DNA of 64,000 bases, from contig JAKLGV010000017.1 in assembly GCA_022710585.1 (NCBI GenBank), positions 1 through 64,000 on the forward strand, in the 5' to 3' direction. The notes under the pieces were generated by a model that saw only the letters and a list, made by a program, of their open reading frames with translations, was not told the origin of the DNA and did not search any database. Below are positions 44,637 to 53,443 of the stretch, piece by piece. How positions within the stretch are numbered: position 1 is the first letter of the stretch; the number at the start of each line of letters is the position of its first letter. A program made the translations under genes and the position numbers. Origin of the DNA: Deltaproteobacteria bacterium (lineage in GTDB: Bacteria > Desulfobacterota > Syntrophia > Syntrophales > Smithellaceae).

Positions 44637-44665
44637 AACTTAATGGGGCGACAATCAAAAGTCAA
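44637..44665 (-). promoter_or_regulatory. Candidate promoter of the KS/CLF pair
   Basis: On the minus strand: TTGACT, 17-base spacer, TAAGTT, about 20 bases before the KS start codon. Confidence 0.5.
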
Positions 44666-44704
44666 ATAAATATTCACAGCCGATGGTTGCTTCATTAAAA
44701 TCTC

Positions 44705-44733
44705 TTGACACATCAGGCGTTGATTTCTATAGT
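44705..44733 (+). promoter_or_regulatory. Sigma-70-type promoter of fkpA
   Basis: TTGACA (44705-44710), 17-base spacer, TATAGT (44728-44733), 41 bases before the chosen start. Close to consensus. Confidence 0.75.
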
Positions 44734-44774
44734 GGGTAAAATTTTCACCAAAAAAATTTCAGGAAAGGATGATT

Positions 44775-45515
44775 ATGAGAAAATTTATAATTTGTTTTAT
44801 TATTTGTGTACTGACTGTTCCGGTGTGGGCCGCACAACCCGAAACAGATGATCAGAAAACGCTCTACGCGATCGGTGTCATGATGACGAAACAACTGTCG
44901 GTTTTTAACCTGTCGGTGGAAGAATACGGATTCATTCAGCAGGGCATTGCCGACGTTGCCAAAGGTCAGAAACTGGCTGTCGAGCCGGAAGCCTTCGCGA
45001 AAAATATCGGTGAGTTTGCCAAGGCAAGAATGGCGGCTGCCGCGAAGAATCAAAAAGAACTGGCCAAGCCTTATCTGGAAAAAGCGGCGCATGAGAAGGA
45101 CGCCGAGAAATTGGATTCGGGACTGATTTACCAGCCGATTAAAATCGGAACCGGGGTTCAACCCAAAGCATCGGATACGGTCAAGGTTCACTACGCCGGC
45201 TCTCTGATCGACGGTAAGGAATTTGACAGTTCCGTCAAGCGCGGTGAACCGGCTCAGTTTCCCCTGGGACAGGTGATTCCCTGCTGGACGGAAGGCGTCG
45301 CGAAGATGAAAGTCGGCGGCAAGGCCAAACTGATTTGTCCTTCGGATATCGCTTACGGTGATCAGGGCAGACCGCCTTTGATTCCCGGCGGCGCGGCGCT
45401 GGTTTTTGAAATTGAGCTGCTTGATATTATTAAAGATACCCCTGAAAAAGAGGCAACCGCTCCCAAACCGGCAGCCAAGAAACCGGAAGCCTCCAAGGCA
45501 AAAGGAAAGAAATAA
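44775..45515 (+). CDS. FKBP-type periplasmic peptidyl-prolyl isomerase
   Basis: A 246-residue exported prolyl isomerase of the FkpA/Mip type. Signal peptide (to about VWA-AQ), a helical dimerisation domain (about 25-120) and the FKBP domain, seen as VKVHYAGSLIDGKEFDSSVKR, then LGQVIPCWTEGVAKMKVGG and AYGDQGRPPLIPGGAALVFEIEL. A Lys/Ala/Pro-rich tail ends the protein. I chose ATG 44775 because AGGAAAGG lies six bases before it; the upstream ATG at 44769 would leave no spacing. A terminator follows. It is probably unrelated to the flanking lipid genes. Confidence 0.92.
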   Translation: MRKFIICFIICVLTVPVWAAQPETDDQKTLYAIGVMMTKQLSVFNLSVEEYGFIQQGIADVAKGQKLAVEPEAFAKNIGEFAKARMAAAAKNQKELAKPYLEKAAHEKDAEKLDSGLIYQPIKIGTGVQPKASDTVKVHYAGSLIDGKEFDSSVKRGEPAQFPLGQVIPCWTEGVAKMKVGGKAKLICPSDIAYGDQGRPPLIPGGAALVFEIELLDIIKDTPEKEATAPKPAAKKPEASKAKGKK

Positions 45516-45542
45516 TTGACGCGAGATTGAACATTCTTTCTG

Positions 45543-45572
45543 GGGGGTGGGCGGCAAGTCCACCCCCGTTTC
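45543..45572 (+). terminator. Terminator after fkpA
   Basis: GGGGGTGG (45543-45550) pairs perfectly with CCACCCCC (45560-45567) around a 9-base loop, followed by GTTTC. Confidence 0.75.
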
Positions 45573-45877
45573 TATTGTTATGAATTTCCTCGCCCTGGCT
45601 TTTGAAACGGCAAATTACAACCCGGACAGCGCCTGCGCCCCGGTTCCGCTTCCAGTCGAAGACAATAAAATTGTTGAACAGAAATCGTTACTCATCCGCC
45701 CTCCCTACCAATCACTTGTTTTCACCTAATTCCTTTAACAGTGATTTGCGCCATCACGATGCCCTTTCCGATACGCTGGCCTGCACGAAAATAATGATCG
45801 AAATTCTTAAAAATACATAAGCTTATAAAACATGAGCGCTGCCTCAATATAAATTGAGACTTTCCTCAACTTTTCTG

Positions 45878-45906
45878 TTGACATCAGCGATGAAGATTGT
45901 TAATAG
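45878..45906 (+). promoter_or_regulatory. Sigma-70-type promoter of the FAS-CrtI-Ole operon
   Basis: TTGACA (45878-45883), 17-base spacer, TAATAG (45901-45906). About 110 bases of leader follow, with short inverted repeats before a T-rich run at 45988-45996 that could act as a weak attenuator. Confidence 0.7.
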
Positions 45907-46022
45907 AACAACCGATTCAACAACCCTGTATTTTATTTTAATTGGAGAACCGCAACCGCTGGCGCAGTTGTCGGCAAGAGGTGGTTATTTTTTCTTAATC
46001 ATAAACTGAATGGAAAAGGTCT

Positions 46023-47264
46023 GTGAAGCATAGCTCAAAAACACGCGTAGTCATTACCGGTGTCGGATTAACCGCTCCCAACGCAAACAATCTCAAGGAT
46101 TTCCGCGAAGCGCTGCTGTCCCAAAAATCGGGAATTACCGAGATGGACGTGCGCTACATGGGAAAAGTGGCCGTCGGCAACTGCAATTTTGACGAATTTC
46201 TCTATCAAAAGAAAAAAATGCGCAGACGGGGAACGCGCGCCGGTTCCATTTCCATTTATTGCGCCCATGAAGCGCTGATCGACAGCGGGTTGTCCGCGGA
46301 TGCGCTGGTGAAAGACAGGACGGGCATCTATCTGGGGATTACCGAACACGGCAACGTCGAAACGGAAAATGAAATCTATGAGCTTCATGAAAACAAGCTC
46401 GACGCGGGTTTGTGGTCGCATCATCATAATCCCCGGACCGTGGCCAACGCGCCGGCCGGAGAAGTCAGCCTGAATTTAGGCATTACCGGCCCGACCTATA
46501 CCATCGGCGCGGCCTGCGCGGCGGGCAATATCGGAATTATTCACGGCATGCAGATGCTGCAGTTGGACGAAGTGGATCTGGCGTTGGCCGGAGGTGTTTC
46601 CGAAAGCACGGGAACGTTCGGTATCTTTGCCGGTTTCAAGAGTCAGGGCGCGCTGGGGTCTCATGAGGATCCCACGAAAGCCAGCCGTCCGCTGGATGTC
46701 GATCGTAACGGCATTGTTGTCTCCGAGGGAGGGGCTGTTTTTGTCCTGGAACGACTGGAGGATGCCTTGAAACGGGGCGCGAAAATATACGGCGAAATCG
46801 CCGGATATCATATCAATTCCGACGCCGCGGATTTTGTTCTTCCGGATACACAAAGGCAGATTGAGTGTATGAATGCCGCAATGGCCAAGGCAAAAATTAC
46901 AGCCTCTGACATTGATATTGTCAATCTTCACGCGACTGGAACAACATCAGGCGATATTAACGAATCGGAAGCCGTCCGCGCCGTTTTCGGCCAGTCCGAC
47001 AATACCTACATCAATTGTACCAAAGGCTTCATCGGCCACGCGATGGGCGCCGCAGGAGCGCTGGAACTGGCGGGAAACCTGCCCAGTTTTACCGACGGCA
47101 AAATTCATTCATGCAAAATGATCGAAAACGTCGATCCCAAGTGTGGCATGAAAAATCTGGTGAATGGCGAGCCTGTCGAAAAGGACGTTCGTTATATTCT
47201 GAGCAATTCTTTCGGAATGCTCGGAATTAATTCCATATTAATCATTAAAAAATATCAACCATAA
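46023..47264 (+). CDS. Beta-ketoacyl-ACP synthase, FabF-like, of the Ole operon
   Basis: A 413-residue condensing enzyme opening an 11-gene run. Catalytic Cys165 (GAACAAGN), His303 (NLHATGTT) and His339 (GFIGHAMGAAG) are intact. It differs clearly from the KS pair upstream. It should elongate acyl chains on the adjacent ACP. The start is GTG at 46023 with GGAAAAGG just upstream. The ACP follows after 21 bases. Together with FabG, FabZ and FabI homologues later in the operon, it makes a dedicated type II fatty-acid-synthase set. Chain length made is unknown. Confidence 0.9.
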   Translation: MKHSSKTRVVITGVGLTAPNANNLKDFREALLSQKSGITEMDVRYMGKVAVGNCNFDEFLYQKKKMRRRGTRAGSISIYCAHEALIDSGLSADALVKDRTGIYLGITEHGNVETENEIYELHENKLDAGLWSHHHNPRTVANAPAGEVSLNLGITGPTYTIGAACAAGNIGIIHGMQMLQLDEVDLALAGGVSESTGTFGIFAGFKSQGALGSHEDPTKASRPLDVDRNGIVVSEGGAVFVLERLEDALKRGAKIYGEIAGYHINSDAADFVLPDTQRQIECMNAAMAKAKITASDIDIVNLHATGTTSGDINESEAVRAVFGQSDNTYINCTKGFIGHAMGAAGALELAGNLPSFTDGKIHSCKMIENVDPKCGMKNLVNGEPVEKDVRYILSNSFGMLGINSILIIKKYQP

Positions 47265-47285
47265 ATTTTACAGGGAGGTAGAATC

Positions 47286-47543
47286 ATGGACTATCAGTCT
47301 ATCAGGAAAAAAATTATTGATATCATCGCGGAGATCGCCATCGATGAGGATCTTTCCAACCTGGATGACAATATCAGACTCCGGGAACAGCTCGATATGG
47401 ATTCCATGGATTTTCTGGATGTCGTGATGGAACTGAAAAAACGGTACAAAATAGAAGTTCCCACCGAAGATTACATGAAACTGGCAACCTTGAAAAGCTG
47501 CATTGAATATCTGGGGCCCAAATTTGCATTAAGTCCGGCATAA
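47286..47543 (+). CDS. Acyl carrier protein
   Basis: An 85-residue acidic ACP. The phosphopantetheine attachment site is the Ser in LDMDSMDFLDVV (about residue 39). The helical four-bundle pattern and size fit. GGGAGGTAG precedes its ATG. It overlaps the next gene by one base (TAATG). It is probably a specialised ACP, dedicated to this operon and distinct from the housekeeping one. Confidence 0.92.
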   Translation: MDYQSIRKKIIDIIAEIAIDEDLSNLDDNIRLREQLDMDSMDFLDVVMELKKRYKIEVPTEDYMKLATLKSCIEYLGPKFALSPA

Positions 47544-48928
47544 TGACACAGTATGATACTGTTATCATAGGCGCGGGTATGTCGGGTCTGGCCGCCGGAA
47601 TCAGGCTGGCCATGTTCGACCAGAAAGTATGTATTCTGGAGCGGCATAAGGTTCCCGGCGGTCTGAATTCCTATTATGAACGCCAGGGCCGGAAGCTGGA
47701 TGTCGGCCTGCATGCCATGACCAATTTTGCCCTCCGGGGCGAAAGAGGCCGGCCTTTAACCAAGCTGCTGAAACAATTAAGAATCCCCTACGAAAAACTG
47801 GAACTGTCGCAGCAGAATTTTTCCCGGATTGCTTTTCCGGAGCGTGACCTTTCCTTTTCCAATGACCCGCGGCTGCTGATGGAGGAAGTTGAAAAAAAGT
47901 TCCCCGATCAGAAAGACAATTTTACGCGGCTGCTCGATCTCATTATAAATTTTGATGATGTTAATCTCCACAATAAAGCCGAAAGCGCCAAAGCAAAAGT
48001 CCGGGAAATCATCACCGATGAGCGCCTGCTCGAGATGCTTTTCTGTCCTCTCCTGATTTACGGCAGCGCTTGGGAAAACGACATGGATTTTTCCCAGTTT
48101 GTCATCATGTTCAAAAGCATTTATCTGGAAGGCTTCAGCCGTCCCCAAAACGGTGTGCGCACCGTAATTAATTTGCTTCTCGAAAAATACAAACAGTCCG
48201 GCGGCGAACTGCGTCTGGGCACAGGCGTTAAAAACATCGATGTGGAAAATGGCGTCGTCACCGGCGTCACGCTCGATTCCGGCGAAAAAATTCGGGCGAA
48301 TAAGGTCATCTCGTCCATCGGTCTGCCGGAAACGATGAATATCGCCTCCCCAAAAGCGGATGCGCCGGTCACCGGCAATATGAGTTTTACGGAAACCATT
48401 TTATTCTTTGACAAGAAGCCCGCTGATGCCGGTATCCGGGAAACCATCATCTTCTACAACGACGACGAAAAATATCATTATCAAAGACCGCAGACCTTAT
48501 GCGATTATCGCAGCGCCGTTCTTTGCTTTCCCAACAATTTTGGCCATGATGATTATGATGAAGGAATCATCCGTGTCACCTTTATTGCCAACTTCGATCA
48601 ATGGAATGAACTTGAGAGGCCGACGTATCTTCAAATGAAAAAAGAAGTGCGCGATCAGGCGCTGGCCCTGACAGCAAAACTGTTTCCGCAATTTCAGGTC
48701 AATCTTCTTTATCACGATGTTTTCACCCCGAAAACGATTACGCGCTACACCGGCCATTATCAAGGCGCCGTTTACGGAACCACGCAAAAAGCCCGGGACG
48801 GACGCACCGGCATCAGAAACCTTTTTATCTGCGGGACGGATCAGGGCTTTCTGGGCATTGTGGGCGCGATGCTCAGCGGCATTTCCATGGCCAACCTGCA
48901 CGGCCTGATGAACGGAGAAAGCGCATGA
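47543..48928 (+). CDS. CrtI/phytoene-desaturase-like flavoprotein 1
   Basis: A 461-residue FAD-dependent amine-oxidase/CrtI-family protein. The N-terminal dinucleotide-binding motif is VIIGAGMSGLAAGIRL with the ERHKVPGG strand. The C-terminal flavin-binding region is FICGTDQGFLGIVGAMLSG, matching the CrtI signature. In this context it may introduce double bonds into, or isomerise, an acyl-ACP chain rather than a carotenoid; no carotenoid synthesis genes are nearby. It overlaps the ACP stop by one base and oleA by four (ATGA). Substrate is inferred only. Confidence 0.8.
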   Translation: MTQYDTVIIGAGMSGLAAGIRLAMFDQKVCILERHKVPGGLNSYYERQGRKLDVGLHAMTNFALRGERGRPLTKLLKQLRIPYEKLELSQQNFSRIAFPERDLSFSNDPRLLMEEVEKKFPDQKDNFTRLLDLIINFDDVNLHNKAESAKAKVREIITDERLLEMLFCPLLIYGSAWENDMDFSQFVIMFKSIYLEGFSRPQNGVRTVINLLLEKYKQSGGELRLGTGVKNIDVENGVVTGVTLDSGEKIRANKVISSIGLPETMNIASPKADAPVTGNMSFTETILFFDKKPADAGIRETIIFYNDDEKYHYQRPQTLCDYRSAVLCFPNNFGHDDYDEGIIRVTFIANFDQWNELERPTYLQMKKEVRDQALALTAKLFPQFQVNLLYHDVFTPKTITRYTGHYQGAVYGTTQKARDGRTGIRNLFICGTDQGFLGIVGAMLSGISMANLHGLMNGESA

Positions 48929-49956
48929 AGTTTAAGAACGCCGTTATCTCTTCCTTTGCCTATCATCTTCCCGAACAAATTATGACGACGGAAGCCATTG
49001 AAGAAAAACTTGCCCCTCTGTATCAGCGCCTCAAACTGCCGGCCGGGCGCATCGAACTGATGACCGGCATAAAGGAAAGGCGCTTCTGGCCGCCTGGCAC
49101 CATGCCCAGTGATTTGTCCACTCAGGCCGCCCGAAATCTGTTTGGAAAAAAAATCGTTCAGCCGGAGCAGATCGATTTGTTGATTCATGCCTCCGTCTGC
49201 CGCGATTTTCTGGAACCTTCAACGGCTTCGATTGTTCACCATAATCTGGGGCTGAAGGCGGAAATCATGTTTTTTGATCTCTCCAACGCCTGCCTGGGAA
49301 TGATGAGCTCCTTTGTCGTCGCCGCCAACATGATTGATAACGGTTTGATTAAGCACGCACTCATCGTCTCCGGTGAAAACGGCGGCCCGCTGCTTTTTCA
49401 TACGATTGAGCATTTATTAAAAGATGAAAATATCACCAGAAAAAGCATCAAGAAATATATTGCGAATTTAACCATCGGTTCTGCCGCTGTCGCCTATACC
49501 GTTTCGCACAAGGATTATGTCGATGATGGACACCTCCTTCTGGGGGGAGCCTCTCTGGTGGATTCATCCGCCAATGTTCTCTGCCGCGGCGGCGGAGACA
49601 CCCACTCCCTGATGATGGAAACCGATTCCGAAGAGCTGATGAAATCCGGCGTCGCGCTGGCCGAAAAGACCTGGGCCCAAACCAAACAGGAACTGGAATG
49701 GACCAACGAAGATGTTGATTATTTTGTCGGCCATCAGGTGGGCATCGCGCATGAAACCCTTCTCAAACAAATATTAAAACTCGAAAACTGCCCCACTTTT
49801 ACCACTTACCAGTATCTGGGCAATACGGGAGCCTCCGCATTGCCCATCACGCTCAACATTTTTGACGAACAAAATAAAATTCCCAAAGGCAGCCGGGTCG
49901 GTCTGCTGGGCATCGGGTCGGGCCTCAATTCCATTATGCTGGGGGTCCAGTGGTAA
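48925..49956 (+). CDS. oleA: OleA-type long-chain acyl head-to-head condensing enzyme
   Basis: A 343-residue thiolase-superfamily enzyme that condenses two acyl thioesters without decarboxylation of a malonyl group, giving a 2-alkyl-3-ketoalkanoate. It has the OleA signature SVCRDFLEPSTAS with the essential Glu97, catalytic Cys123 (SNACLG), His270 (VGHQVG) and Asn300 (LGNTGAS). This separates it from FabH. The ATGA overlap with the flavoprotein gene and the adjacency of oleB-C-D secure the assignment. In this operon its substrates may be unusual acyl-ACP or acyl-CoA chains. Confidence 0.95.
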   Translation: MKFKNAVISSFAYHLPEQIMTTEAIEEKLAPLYQRLKLPAGRIELMTGIKERRFWPPGTMPSDLSTQAARNLFGKKIVQPEQIDLLIHASVCRDFLEPSTASIVHHNLGLKAEIMFFDLSNACLGMMSSFVVAANMIDNGLIKHALIVSGENGGPLLFHTIEHLLKDENITRKSIKKYIANLTIGSAAVAYTVSHKDYVDDGHLLLGGASLVDSSANVLCRGGGDTHSLMMETDSEELMKSGVALAEKTWAQTKQELEWTNEDVDYFVGHQVGIAHETLLKQILKLENCPTFTTYQYLGNTGASALPITLNIFDEQNKIPKGSRVGLLGIGSGLNSIMLGVQW

Positions 49957-50810
49957 GACCCGATTGGCTGAATAAACTCTATCCGTTTAAGTCCAATTTT
50001 TTTAAACTGAAAGAGAATCTTTCCCTGCATTATTTGGACGAAGGAAAGGGCGAACCGATTCTGATGCTGCACGGCAATCCCACCTGGTCCTTTTATTACC
50101 GGAATCTGGCAGCGGAGTTTTCCAGATCTCACCGGGTCATTGTTCCTGATCATATCGGCTGCGGCCTTTCGGACAAGCCTCAGGATTACGAATACACGCT
50201 CAAGCAGCACATCGACAATCTGGAAAAACTAGTCACACATCTCAAACTAAGAGATATTGTTTTGATTATCCATGACTGGGGCGGCGCCATCGGGTTCGGC
50301 CTTCTGGAGCGGCATCCGGAACTGGTCAAGAAGATTGTTATTCTGAACACCGCCGCTTACACGTCAGAAGTGATCGCCTTCCAGATTAATATGTGCCGGA
50401 TTCCCGTTCTGGCCGAACAGGTGATTCGTCGCCTGAACGGCTTCGCGCTGACGGCAACTTACATGGCGGTAGCGAAAAAAATGCGGCCGGAAATCAGAAA
50501 AGGTTATCTTTTCCCTTATGACAGTTATGCGAACCGCATCGCCACGGCAAAATTTGTCGCGGATATTCCGATGAACCCGAACCACCGCAGTTATCAGACA
50601 TTAAAGAACATCGAGCTATCGCTCTCCAAACATCACTGCCCCATCCTGATTCTCTGGGGCAGGAAGGATTTCTGCTTTCACGATTATTTTCTCAATCGCT
50701 GGCGGGAAATTTATACGCACGCGACAGTTAAAATATATGAGAATGCCGGACATTATGTGCTGGAAGATGCCAAAGACGAAATTATTGCAGAACTGAAAAA
50801 TTTTATTTAA
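49950..50810 (+). CDS. oleB: OleB-type beta-lactone decarboxylase
   Basis: A 286-residue alpha/beta-hydrolase of the haloalkane-dehalogenase-like group. The nucleophile Asp109 lies in IHDWGGAIG, the oxyanion region in HGNPTWSFYYR and the catalytic His in NAGHYV (about 268). In the Ole pathway OleB decarboxylates the beta-lactone made by OleC to give a cis-olefin. It starts with GTG at 49950, overlapping the oleA stop by 7 bases. Sequence alone could suggest a dehalogenase, but the order A-B-C-D supports OleB. Confidence 0.93.
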   Translation: MVRPDWLNKLYPFKSNFFKLKENLSLHYLDEGKGEPILMLHGNPTWSFYYRNLAAEFSRSHRVIVPDHIGCGLSDKPQDYEYTLKQHIDNLEKLVTHLKLRDIVLIIHDWGGAIGFGLLERHPELVKKIVILNTAAYTSEVIAFQINMCRIPVLAEQVIRRLNGFALTATYMAVAKKMRPEIRKGYLFPYDSYANRIATAKFVADIPMNPNHRSYQTLKNIELSLSKHHCPILILWGRKDFCFHDYFLNRWREIYTHATVKIYENAGHYVLEDAKDEIIAELKNFI

Positions 50811-50843
50811 ATCCGGGTTCATTACGGTGAGAAGCTGCCGATT

Positions 50844-52469
50844 ATGAATATCGCTGATCGTTTTACCGACACGGCAAAAAAATACAAAAACAAAGTTGCG
50901 GTGAAATATCCCCGCCGCGCGGGTAAGAATTACCGCTACGACGCCATCACGTTCGGGGAGCTGGAATCGCTTTCCAACCAGTACGCCAATGGTCTTTCCG
51001 GCATCGGGTTTCGCCGCGGCAGCAAAACGCTTTTGTTTGTCCGTCCCTCCCTCCAATTCCCCGCGCTGGTTTTCGCTCTCTTTAAAATAGGCGTCATTCC
51101 CGTCCTGATTGATCCCGGCATGGGTCGGAAAAATCTTCTCACAGCCATCGAAGAAATCGCCCCGGAGGGTCTGATTGCCGAACCGGAAGTCCACTTGATG
51201 AGAATTCTTTTCAGCAAATCCTTTAAATCTGTCCGATTCAAAGTGACAACCAAAGGGCCCAAGGTTGGAAATTGTTTTCCCCTGTCCATGCTGGAAGATT
51301 CCAAAAATACTTTTGAGAGCGCTCAACTGGAGCCGGATGAAATGGCCGCAATTCTTTTTACGTCCGGCGGTACGGGCCGTCCGAAAGGCGTCGTTTACAC
51401 CCATAAAATTTACACGGAACAGACACGCCTTCTCCGGGAACTTTTTTCCCTCAACGAAAATGAAATCGATTTGCCGTGCTTCCCGCTCTTTTCTCTTTTT
51501 ACCCTCTGCATGGGTATGACCTCCTGCATTCCGGATATGAATCCGTCGCAGCCGGCCAAAGCCGATCCTAACAAATTACTGCAGAACATCACGGATAACA
51601 AAGTGACTTTTATGGCCGGTTCACCGGCCATCTGGGAAGCGCTGGGGGATTACTGTGAAAAAAATAAAATCACCCTGCCTTCTGTCAAATATCTGGTGAT
51701 GTTTGGCGCGCCGGTCAGAAACGAGCTTCACGAAAAATTCAGCAGGATTCTTCCCAACGGCACGACCTACACCCCTTACGGCGCGACAGAAAGTCTGCCG
51801 GTGGCCAATATCTCGGGAAAAATCATTCTGGAGCAGACCGCTGCATTGACCGCGCAGGGCAGGGGAACCTGCGTCGGCATGCCGGTACCCAGTGTGGAAG
51901 TTTCCATCATCGAGATCAGGGACAACATCATTGAAAACATTTCCAAAGCAAAAATATTGAAACCGTATGAAATCGGAGAAATTATCGTTAAGGGTGATAT
52001 TGTAACGCAATGTTATTATAACTCGCCGCAGGAAACCGCTCAGGCCAAGATCAAAGACGGTGAATCGATCTGGCACCGGATCGGCGATCTGGGCTACAAG
52101 GATGACCGGGGAATGATCTGGTTCTGCGGCCGCAAAACGCATCGTGCGGAGACGGATTCCGGCCTGCTCTGTTCGGTGATGTGTGAGGCGATCTTTAATG
52201 CTCATCCGGACGTCCGGCGCTCAGCTCTTGTCGCTCTGGGAGAAAAAGGAAAACAATCCGTGGCCATTGTGATTGAAAGAAATACGGTGGGCAAGAAATT
52301 CAACAAAAAAATATTAGAGCAAGAGCTGCTGCGTCTGGCGGGAAACAACGCTTTGACCGCCAGGATCAAATCCATCCATTTCTGCGATCATTTTCCGGTT
52401 GATGTCCGCCATAATATCAAAATCGATCGCCTGAAGCTGGCCGATGAAGTTGCGCGGGGGAAGATATGA
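50844..52469 (+). CDS. oleC: OleC-type beta-lactone synthetase
   Basis: A 541-residue ANL-superfamily enzyme. ATP-binding motif LFTSGGTGRPKGVVYTH, YGATESLP and the GDLGYKDDRGMIWFCGRKTHR region are present; the FCGRKxHR form is typical of OleC. It adenylates the beta-hydroxy acid made by OleD and closes it to a beta-lactone. The distance to oleB is 33 bases and it overlaps oleD by ATGA. Assigning it as OleC rather than an acyl-CoA ligase rests on context and the CGRK motif. Confidence 0.93.
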   Translation: MNIADRFTDTAKKYKNKVAVKYPRRAGKNYRYDAITFGELESLSNQYANGLSGIGFRRGSKTLLFVRPSLQFPALVFALFKIGVIPVLIDPGMGRKNLLTAIEEIAPEGLIAEPEVHLMRILFSKSFKSVRFKVTTKGPKVGNCFPLSMLEDSKNTFESAQLEPDEMAAILFTSGGTGRPKGVVYTHKIYTEQTRLLRELFSLNENEIDLPCFPLFSLFTLCMGMTSCIPDMNPSQPAKADPNKLLQNITDNKVTFMAGSPAIWEALGDYCEKNKITLPSVKYLVMFGAPVRNELHEKFSRILPNGTTYTPYGATESLPVANISGKIILEQTAALTAQGRGTCVGMPVPSVEVSIIEIRDNIIENISKAKILKPYEIGEIIVKGDIVTQCYYNSPQETAQAKIKDGESIWHRIGDLGYKDDRGMIWFCGRKTHRAETDSGLLCSVMCEAIFNAHPDVRRSALVALGEKGKQSVAIVIERNTVGKKFNKKILEQELLRLAGNNALTARIKSIHFCDHFPVDVRHNIKIDRLKLADEVARGKI

Positions 52470-53443
52470 AAATTGTCGTGACCGGAGCGGGAGGTTTTCT
52501 AGGCAGGAATCTGGCTGCCGCCCTGTTGTCAAGAGGTCATCAGGTTTGGAACTTCAGCCGTCAGAATCACCCCCAACTACAGGCGATGGGCGTTGAAACC
52601 ATTTGCGGCAATCTGCAAAACGCAGCCGATGTGGTGGCGGCGTTCAAAGGAATGGATGTTGTCTTTCATGTCGCTTCCCGCGTGGGCATCTGGGGCGATT
52701 ATGATAAGTATTACCGGACAAATGTTGTCGGCACTGAAAATGTTATTAAGGCGTGCAGGGCCAACGGCATCACAAAGTTAATCTATACCAGCACGCCCAG
52801 TGTGGTTTTTGACGGCGGCGATATCTGCGGCGCCGATGAGACCAAGCCGTATGCCCAACACTTCTATAATTACTACTCTCAAACCAAAACAATTGCCGAA
52901 CAGATGGTTTTAAAGGCCAATGATGAAAAACTATGCACTGTCGCGCTGCGGCCCCATCAGATCATCGGGCCGGATGATCCGCATCTTGTCCCCCGTCTGG
53001 TCCAGGCGGCAAAGCAAGGCAGACTGAAAATAGTTGGAAACGGAAAGAATCTTGTGGATGTCACCTACATTCAAAACGCGGTTGACGCGCATATTCTCGC
53101 CTTCGAAAAACTGGCCCCTCAATCGAGGGTAGCGGGTCAGGCTTATTTCATAGGTCAGGAGTGGCCGGTGGTGCTGTGGGATTTTATCAACGAGATTCTG
53201 GCGCGCCATCATCTGCCGCCCATCACCAAAAAAGTGCCGGCGGGTGTTGCTTTTAATAGTGGATTATTTTTTGAAAATTGGTATAGATTTTTCAAAATTA
53301 ACGGAGAGCCGCCGATGACGCGGTTTGTGGCGATGCAGTTTTCGCGCTCCCATTATTTTTCCCATGAAAAGGCAAAAAAAGATTTCGGCTATGAGCCGAA
53401 GATTTATATTGAACAAGCGTTAAATCTGACAGTGAGGAAGTAA
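52466..53443 (+). CDS. oleD: OleD-type NAD(P)H-dependent 2-alkyl-3-ketoalkanoate reductase
   Basis: A 325-residue extended SDR/epimerase-fold enzyme. The nucleotide-binding motif is VTGAGGFLGRNLAAALL and the active site is YYSQTKTIAE (YxxxK). It reduces the OleA product to the beta-hydroxy acid used by OleC. It overlaps oleC by four bases. The next flavoprotein gene begins directly after its stop (53444). Confidence 0.93.
   Translation: MKIVVTGAGGFLGRNLAAALLSRGHQVWNFSRQNHPQLQAMGVETICGNLQNAADVVAAFKGMDVVFHVASRVGIWGDYDKYYRTNVVGTENVIKACRANGITKLIYTSTPSVVFDGGDICGADETKPYAQHFYNYYSQTKTIAEQMVLKANDEKLCTVALRPHQIIGPDDPHLVPRLVQAAKQGRLKIVGNGKNLVDVTYIQNAVDAHILAFEKLAPQSRVAGQAYFIGQEWPVVLWDFINEILARHHLPPITKKVPAGVAFNSGLFFENWYRFFKINGEPPMTRFVAMQFSRSHYFSHEKAKKDFGYEPKIYIEQALNLTVRK

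Larger units (their letters stand above)
45516..46022. other. Intergenic region before the Ole operon
   Basis: Contains the fkpA terminator, then about 300 bases without a clear gene, then the Ole-operon promoter and a 110-base leader. Confidence 0.7.

Noticed and set aside
49950-50810. Haloalkane dehalogenase for oleB
   Set aside because: The hydrolase motifs fit, but its place between oleA and oleC with overlapping ends makes OleB far more likely.
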